In this document: one piece after another, positions 22,233 through 25,536 of the stretch | Numbering within the stretch: position 1 is the first letter of the stretch | Layout of the letters: the number at the start of each line of letters is the position of its first letter | Program-made: the position numbers and the translations under genes | Notes under the pieces: model-generated | The model's input: only the letters and a program-made list of their open reading frames with translations | Told to the model about the DNA's origin: nothing | Databases searched by the model: none | DNA from: an uncultured Pedobacter sp. | GTDB taxonomy: Bacteria; Bacteroidota; Bacteroidia; Sphingobacteriales; Sphingobacteriaceae | Reading direction: 5' to 3' | Assembly: GCA_938008555.1 (NCBI GenBank) | Contig: CALLKE010000065.1 | Location: 1-25,536, forward strand | Length of the DNA stretch: 25,536 bases

Positions 22233-24380
22233 CTACTTCTTCCCAGATGCCAACCCTCTGTTCTCCAGCATAGGCTGTATGTTTGGCTCTTTACCACGAA
22301 AATTGCGGTACAACGTAGCAAGGTCATCGCTGTTGCCTCGGGATAATATCATGTCGCGAAAATACTGACCATTCTTTCTTGTAAGCCCCCCATGCTCCTG
22401 GAACCATGCGAATGCATCATCGTCTAGCATTTCGCTCCACAGGTAGGCATAGTAACCTGAGGCATAGCCACCAGTCCATATGTGCTGGAAGTAGCTACTC
22501 CTGTAGCGGGTGGGCACCTGAGGCAGGGCTACATGATTGCTCTTTAAAGCGGCGACTTCAAATTTGTCCACATCCTGCTTGGGTCCGTTTGCGCCCAATG
22601 TATGCCATTTCATGTCCAGCGATGCGGCTGCCAGCAGTTCTGTCAATGCATATCCTTGATTAAAATTGCGAGCCTTCTTTATCTTATCGATCAGTTGTTG
22701 CGGCATAGGTTGCTTTGTCTGGTAGTGTATGGCATAATGCTTAAACACGATAGGGTCAGATGCCCAGTGCTCATTAAACTGCGAAGGGAACTCCACAAAG
22801 TCGCGTGCTGTCTGTGCACCAGAGAGCGAAGGATACTGCTGGCTGCTGAATATGCCATGCAAGCCATGTCCAAACTCGTGGAACATCGTAGTAACATCAT
22901 TAAAACTGATGAGTGCAGGCTGCCCATCTGCTGGCTTGGTGAAGTTACACACATTGTAAATCACCGGCTTCAAGCCCAACAATTTCGATTGTGTCACAAG
23001 GTTGTTCATCCATGCTCCGCCCAACTTGTTATCACGCTTGAAATAATCGAAGTAGACTAAGGCTATCGATGTGTTGTCTTTATCAAACACCTCAAACACG
23101 CGCACATCTTTTTGGTATACTGGCAGGTTTGTACGCTCTTTGAAAGTGAGCCCATAGAGTAGGTTAGCGGCATAAAACACACCGTTCTCCAATACATTAT
23201 TCAACTCAAAGTAGGGTTTAGTCTCTTTTTCGTCTAGGTCATATTTAGCCTTAAGCACCTGCTCTGAGTAAAAATTCCAGTCCCAGGGCTGTAGCTGGAA
23301 ACCACCTTTCTGCTTGTCTATCAATGCCTGTATTTCCTTTGCTTCGCTGATGGCGTTAGCAGTAGCAGCCGGTATCAGCTTGCCCAGGAACTCTTCCACT
23401 GCCTCCGGCTTCTTAGCCATCTGGTCTTGCAGTGCCCATGCCGAATAATTAGGAAAACCTAGCAACTTTGCTTTTTGCGCTCTTATCTCTGCTATGCGCG
23501 ATATAGTAGCGCGCGTGTCGTTAGAATCGCTTTTCTCCGCACGTGTCCACGACTGATTAAATAGTTTCTCGCGGGTAGCCCGATTGCTGAGTTCTGCTAG
23601 TGGCGGTTGCTGAGTAGTATTTTGCAACTTCAGCAGCCACTTGCCATCCATTTTTGCATCCTTCGCGCTCTGCTTTGCCACAGCAATTTCGCCCGCCGAC
23701 ATGCCTGCCAGTTCTATAGAATCACTCACCATCAGCGCGCCTGCCTGTGCAGCAGCCAACAGCTTGTTAGTAAATTTGGCACTCAGTGTCGCTTCCTCCT
23801 GGTTCAGCTTCTTAAGACTTTGCTTGTCAATGTCAGAAAGGTTAGCGCCTGCCATCATGAATTTAAGATGGTAAAAATCCAGCAGTCGGTTCGATTCTGG
23901 ATCCAGCTTCAACTGCGCACGCTGTCTGTACACAGCTTCCTCCCGCTTAAACAATTTGGCGTTGAGAAAAATATCGTCATTCAGCGAGGCCAGTTTTGGG
24001 GCCACATCCTCCTGCAACTTTTGTAGCACAGGGTTCGTATTAGCGGCTGTAAGCAGGTCGAATACGCTTCTCACGCGCGCGAGCATAGACCCTGTTTTTT
24101 CCATTGCCACAAGCGTGTTATCAAAGGTGGGAGTCTCTATATTATAGGCTATCTTCTGTATCTCTGCCAATTGCTGTTTGATGCCCTCATCAAATGCAGG
24201 TGAAAAATCATTATCGTGGATTTTTGCAAAATCTGCGGTTTGAAAGAGGAGCTTACTTTCATTCAAAAAGGGATTGGAAGATGATATCTCCGCAGTATTC
24301 ACTTTTCGTGTTGCATTATTCTGGCATGACGACATAATCGATGCAATTGCCACTAAAGGTAGAAAAGATGTGCGTGTCAT
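22233..24380 (-). CDS. dcp: M3-family peptidyl-dipeptidase lipoprotein (Dcp-like)
   Basis: This 715-residue zinc metallopeptidase of family M3A should remove dipeptides or degrade short peptides at the envelope. The N-terminus MTRTSFLPLVAIASIMSSC is a lipoprotein signal with Cys19. The zinc motif is in TMFHEFGHGLHGIFS (HEFGH at about residue 499), and the third ligand region is ARDFVEFPSQFNEHW. The length of about 700 and the C-terminal YASGYYAYLWSEMLDDDAF fit Dcp rather than PepF. Base composition is clearly higher in G+C than the neighbouring genes, which hints at a foreign origin. A 41-codon ORF lies 21 nt upstream. The symbol reflects the family; orthology to E. coli dcp is not proven. 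Confidence 0.9.
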   Translation of the reverse strand: MTRTSFLPLVAIASIMSSCQNNATRKVNTAEISSSNPFLNESKLLFQTADFAKIHDNDFSPAFDEGIKQQLAEIQKIAYNIETPTFDNTLVAMEKTGSMLARVRSVFDLLTAANTNPVLQKLQEDVAPKLASLNDDIFLNAKLFKREEAVYRQRAQLKLDPESNRLLDFYHLKFMMAGANLSDIDKQSLKKLNQEEATLSAKFTNKLLAAAQAGALMVSDSIELAGMSAGEIAVAKQSAKDAKMDGKWLLKLQNTTQQPPLAELSNRATREKLFNQSWTRAEKSDSNDTRATISRIAEIRAQKAKLLGFPNYSAWALQDQMAKKPEAVEEFLGKLIPAATANAISEAKEIQALIDKQKGGFQLQPWDWNFYSEQVLKAKYDLDEKETKPYFELNNVLENGVFYAANLLYGLTFKERTNLPVYQKDVRVFEVFDKDNTSIALVYFDYFKRDNKLGGAWMNNLVTQSKLLGLKPVIYNVCNFTKPADGQPALISFNDVTTMFHEFGHGLHGIFSSQQYPSLSGAQTARDFVEFPSQFNEHWASDPIVFKHYAIHYQTKQPMPQQLIDKIKKARNFNQGYALTELLAAASLDMKWHTLGANGPKQDVDKFEVAALKSNHVALPQVPTRYRSSYFQHIWTGGYASGYYAYLWSEMLDDDAFAWFQEHGGLTRKNGQYFRDMILSRGNSDDLATLYRNFRGKEPNIQPMLENRGLASGKK

Positions 24381-24401
24381 TGTCTTATTTTTTGAAGTTA
24401 A

Positions 24402-24527
24402 CTAACAGTGCCAGAGGACAAAAACTACCAGGTTAATTGCTGGTGCGGCAAGGTAGTAAAAAATCAGACACTTGTTTCCGGCACCACATATTCCACAGGA
24501 CCGTTCTTTGTTTATAGAGTTCATCAT
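24402..24527 (-). CDS. possible 41-residue Cys-bearing small membrane ORF upstream of the Dcp-like gene
   Basis: The ORF from ATG 24527 starts MMNSINKERSCGICGAGNKC and then runs into one hydrophobic segment (LIFYYLAAPAINLVVFVLW) ending HC. It has a CxxC pair, a third Cys and a single TM-like stretch. It stops 21 nt before the peptidase start, so co-transcription is possible. There is no family resemblance and no clear start signal; chance is a real alternative. Confidence 0.25.
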   Translation of the reverse strand: MMNSINKERSCGICGAGNKCLIFYYLAAPAINLVVFVLWHC

Positions 24528-24540
24528 CAAAAGAATGATT

Positions 24541-24708
24541 TTACAGAGCCTGTTTCTTGGTGTTTCTAGAGCTCATCCTGATCTTGGAATTATCAGCTAT
24601 AAAAAGGCTATTTGTGGTCTTTAACGCTTTTCTTCCTTGATATCCCACAGCAGTTACACACGGAGTATCGCTCGCATTTAACTGTGCGTTAGAAACACTT
24701 ATATTGAA
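24541..24708 (-). pseudogene. open frame without a start, possibly decayed coding sequence
   Basis: A 55-codon frame runs from just after a TGA to a TAA with protein-like composition (NAQLNASDTPCVTAVGYQGR, then KALKTTNSLFIADNSKIRMS), but its only ATG is near the end. It may be a remnant of a displaced gene; no family is recognised. Confidence 0.25.
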
Positions 24709-24780
24709 TCAGCAGCCCATCCAGGGCCGTTTTAAAGAACTATCATTGCACCATTTTCTGAAATGATATTAAACCATTCG

Positions 24781-24939
24781 TCAATTAATAGCAATATCCT
24801 CTAAAAGTGCACGAACGGCAATACTCATCATGGATATCCGATCTTTAATCTGTAGTGGATAAGCATAGCTAATTGATCTGTAGAAACCTGTGAACAAGGT
24901 GTTCGCTTTCTTCGAATTAAATGCGGTTTTAATACTGTT
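24781..24939 (-). pseudogene. C-terminal-like coding remnant
   Basis: A 52-codon frame with no upstream ATG encodes KANTLFTGFYRSISYAYPLQ and then IKDRISMMSIAVRALLEDIA, ending IN and TGA. The amphipathic, protein-like composition suggests the 3' end of a lost gene whose 5' part is missing; a TAG and a T8 run precede it. It could be from a transposase or regulator, but no match is recognised. Together with the frame at 24541 it indicates that 24400-24950 is a decayed region. Confidence 0.35.
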
Positions 24940-25031
24940 CTATTTTTTTTGTCAAAAGTTTCAAGACTAATCTACCTCATGTAACACACCAATCAAACTC
25001 ACTCATTATTCACTATTAATAACTCAACAAA

Positions 25032-25181
25032 ATGAAAAAATTGAATTTATACGACGTTCATGAAATGTCATCTACAGAAATGAAAAATCATAATGCCGGT
25101 TGGGGAGGAGCCCTTCTTTTTGGTGCACTTCTTAGTGGATGTTTACTTTATGTGCTTTTTATGGAATATATTTCAAAGTAA
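25032..25181 (+). CDS. double-glycine leader peptide (bacteriocin-like), complete
   Basis: The 49-residue product reads MKKLNLYDVHEMSSTEMKNH as leader, then NAGWGG, and the hydrophobic core ALLFGALLSGCLLYVLFMEY ending ISK. The pattern (L..V.EM...EM....GG) is the Bacteroidota double-glycine leader used for bacteriocin/ComC-like peptides, cut after GG by C39-peptidase exporters. The core has one Cys and could form one TM helix. The upstream stretch ACTCAACAAA is A-rich with no Shine-Dalgarno sequence. No immunity, exporter or modification gene is in the window. It shares the leader logic with the peptide at 12795; the contig-end repeats may be further family members. The biological role is unknown. 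Confidence 0.8.
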   Translation: MKKLNLYDVHEMSSTEMKNHNAGWGGALLFGALLSGCLLYVLFMEYISK

Positions 25182-25310
25182 GATTAGTATGATATATGAA
25201 ATCTGTATCAATGATCCATTGAAATAGACAAAAGAAAATGTCTGAAATGCAGAACCCCTAAAAGCTAAATACTTTCTGGAGGTGAATCTGGGTTTAGATA
25301 GTCTCTTTAT

Positions 25311-25428
25311 TTAATTGTCCTTCCAAGTATCAGTACACCACCAATCTATTTGAACATCTTTCAATCGTTTGTCGAAATCTCTTTGACTATCCTTTTGTTT
25401 CTTTTACCCGTTCACCCAAGTGTTTCAT
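25311..25428 (-). pseudogene. small frameshifted ORF next to the right-end peptide gene
   Basis: From ATG 25428 the frame reads MKHLGERVKETK and stops early at TAG. In the adjacent frame it continues DSQRDFDKRLKDVQIDWWCT and then DTWKDN to TAA at 25311-25313. Deleting one A in the AAAA run near 25390 would join them into a charged, helical protein of about 38 residues. It follows, in the same direction, the peptide gene whose tail lies at the right edge. It may be a broken accessory gene or a consensus error near the contig end; no family is recognised. Confidence 0.35.
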
Positions 25429-25481
25429 CAGTTTGAATACAATTAAGCATATCGTACTCAACTCTTTTTATCCTTGTTTTG

Positions 25482-25535
25482 GGCAAGTTCAATTAGTAAA
25501 TGCAACAAAAGCACCTAAAACTACAAAAGCAATTG
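25482..25535 (-). repeat. 54-bp terminal inverted repeat, right copy
   Basis: Exact reverse complement of 1-54. It carries the same 14 codons and stop of a small hydrophobic peptide, on the minus strand. Confidence 0.9.
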
Positions 25536-25536
25536 G
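25489..25536 (-). CDS. 3' end of a small hydrophobic peptide gene (partial, cut by contig edge)
   Basis: Reading inward from the right edge, the frame encodes PIAFVVLGAFVAFTN and TGA (25489-25491). It is identical to the left-end frame apart from the extra proline codon visible here. The flanking sequence after the stop differs from the left end, so these are two genomic loci sharing a peptide gene. A relation to the double-glycine peptide 308 bp away is inferred from similar hydrophobicity only. Confidence 0.45.
   Translation of the reverse strand, partial: PIAFVVLGAFVAFTN

Noticed and set aside
22402..24147. Several plus-strand open frames opposite the Dcp-like gene
   Set aside because: They are antisense shadows of a gene with strong motifs; their predicted proteins have no domain features.
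1..25536. Whole window as a composite transposon bounded by the 54-bp inverted repeat
   Set aside because: No transposase or integrase is present, the content is chromosomal housekeeping, and the repeats encode a peptide tail; an assembly break in a multicopy gene explains it better.

Overview
The window looks like one contig of a Bacteroidota chromosome (Chitinophagales or Sphingobacteriales-like; the rank below phylum is inference). Evidence: TAnnTTTG-type -7 promoter boxes before several genes, almost no Shine-Dalgarno sequences, a secreted protein with a T9SS type B C-terminal sorting domain, a NagB/PIG-L fusion of the Bacteroidota type, and small peptides with the double-glycine leader usual in this phylum. 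Most genes are housekeeping.

Layout. 1-100: 3' end of a small hydrophobic peptide gene. 102-2060: APC amino-acid permease (-). 2229-2891: PAP2 phosphatase (+). 3020-4167: asparagine synthetase asnA (-), preceded by a 15-codon leader ORF with five consecutive Asn codons and an intrinsic terminator. 4439-6157: M3 oligoendopeptidase (-). 6364-6524: a 161-bp MITE with 23-bp inverted ends and an exact 8-bp target duplication. 6614-7168: orphan lipoprotein-like gene. 7341-8195 (-) and 8271-10190 (+): UbiA-family prenyltransferase and NagB/PIG-L protein, divergent. 10332-11153: secreted protein of unknown role (-). 11265-12785: gltX (+), followed after 9 nt by a double-glycine peptide gene that seems frameshifted at a T9/A7 tract. 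13085-13245: a second 161-bp MITE. 13284-14966: T9SS-sorted surface protein (+). 14983-17519: three-gene envelope cluster with an LpoB-like lipoprotein (-). 17733-18260: orphan lipoprotein (-). 18554-18627: tRNA with CAT anticodon (-). 18771-21599: leuS (-). 21686-21772: tRNA-Ser(GGA) (+). Then a segment richer in G+C with a Dcp-like M3 peptidase lipoprotein (22233-24380, -), decayed sequence, a second complete double-glycine peptide (25032-25181, +) and the contig end.

The two termini carry the same 54 bp in inverted orientation. Both copies encode the same hydrophobic tail and stop codon, reading inward. The contig therefore probably breaks inside a repeated family of small peptide genes.

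Most notable: (1) a candidate asparagine-sensing ribosome-mediated attenuator in front of asnA, with leader peptide, terminator and a mutually exclusive antiterminator all visible; (2) a dispersed set of double-glycine leader peptides with no processing transporter in the window; (3) a MITE family with 8-bp target duplication and no transposase here.
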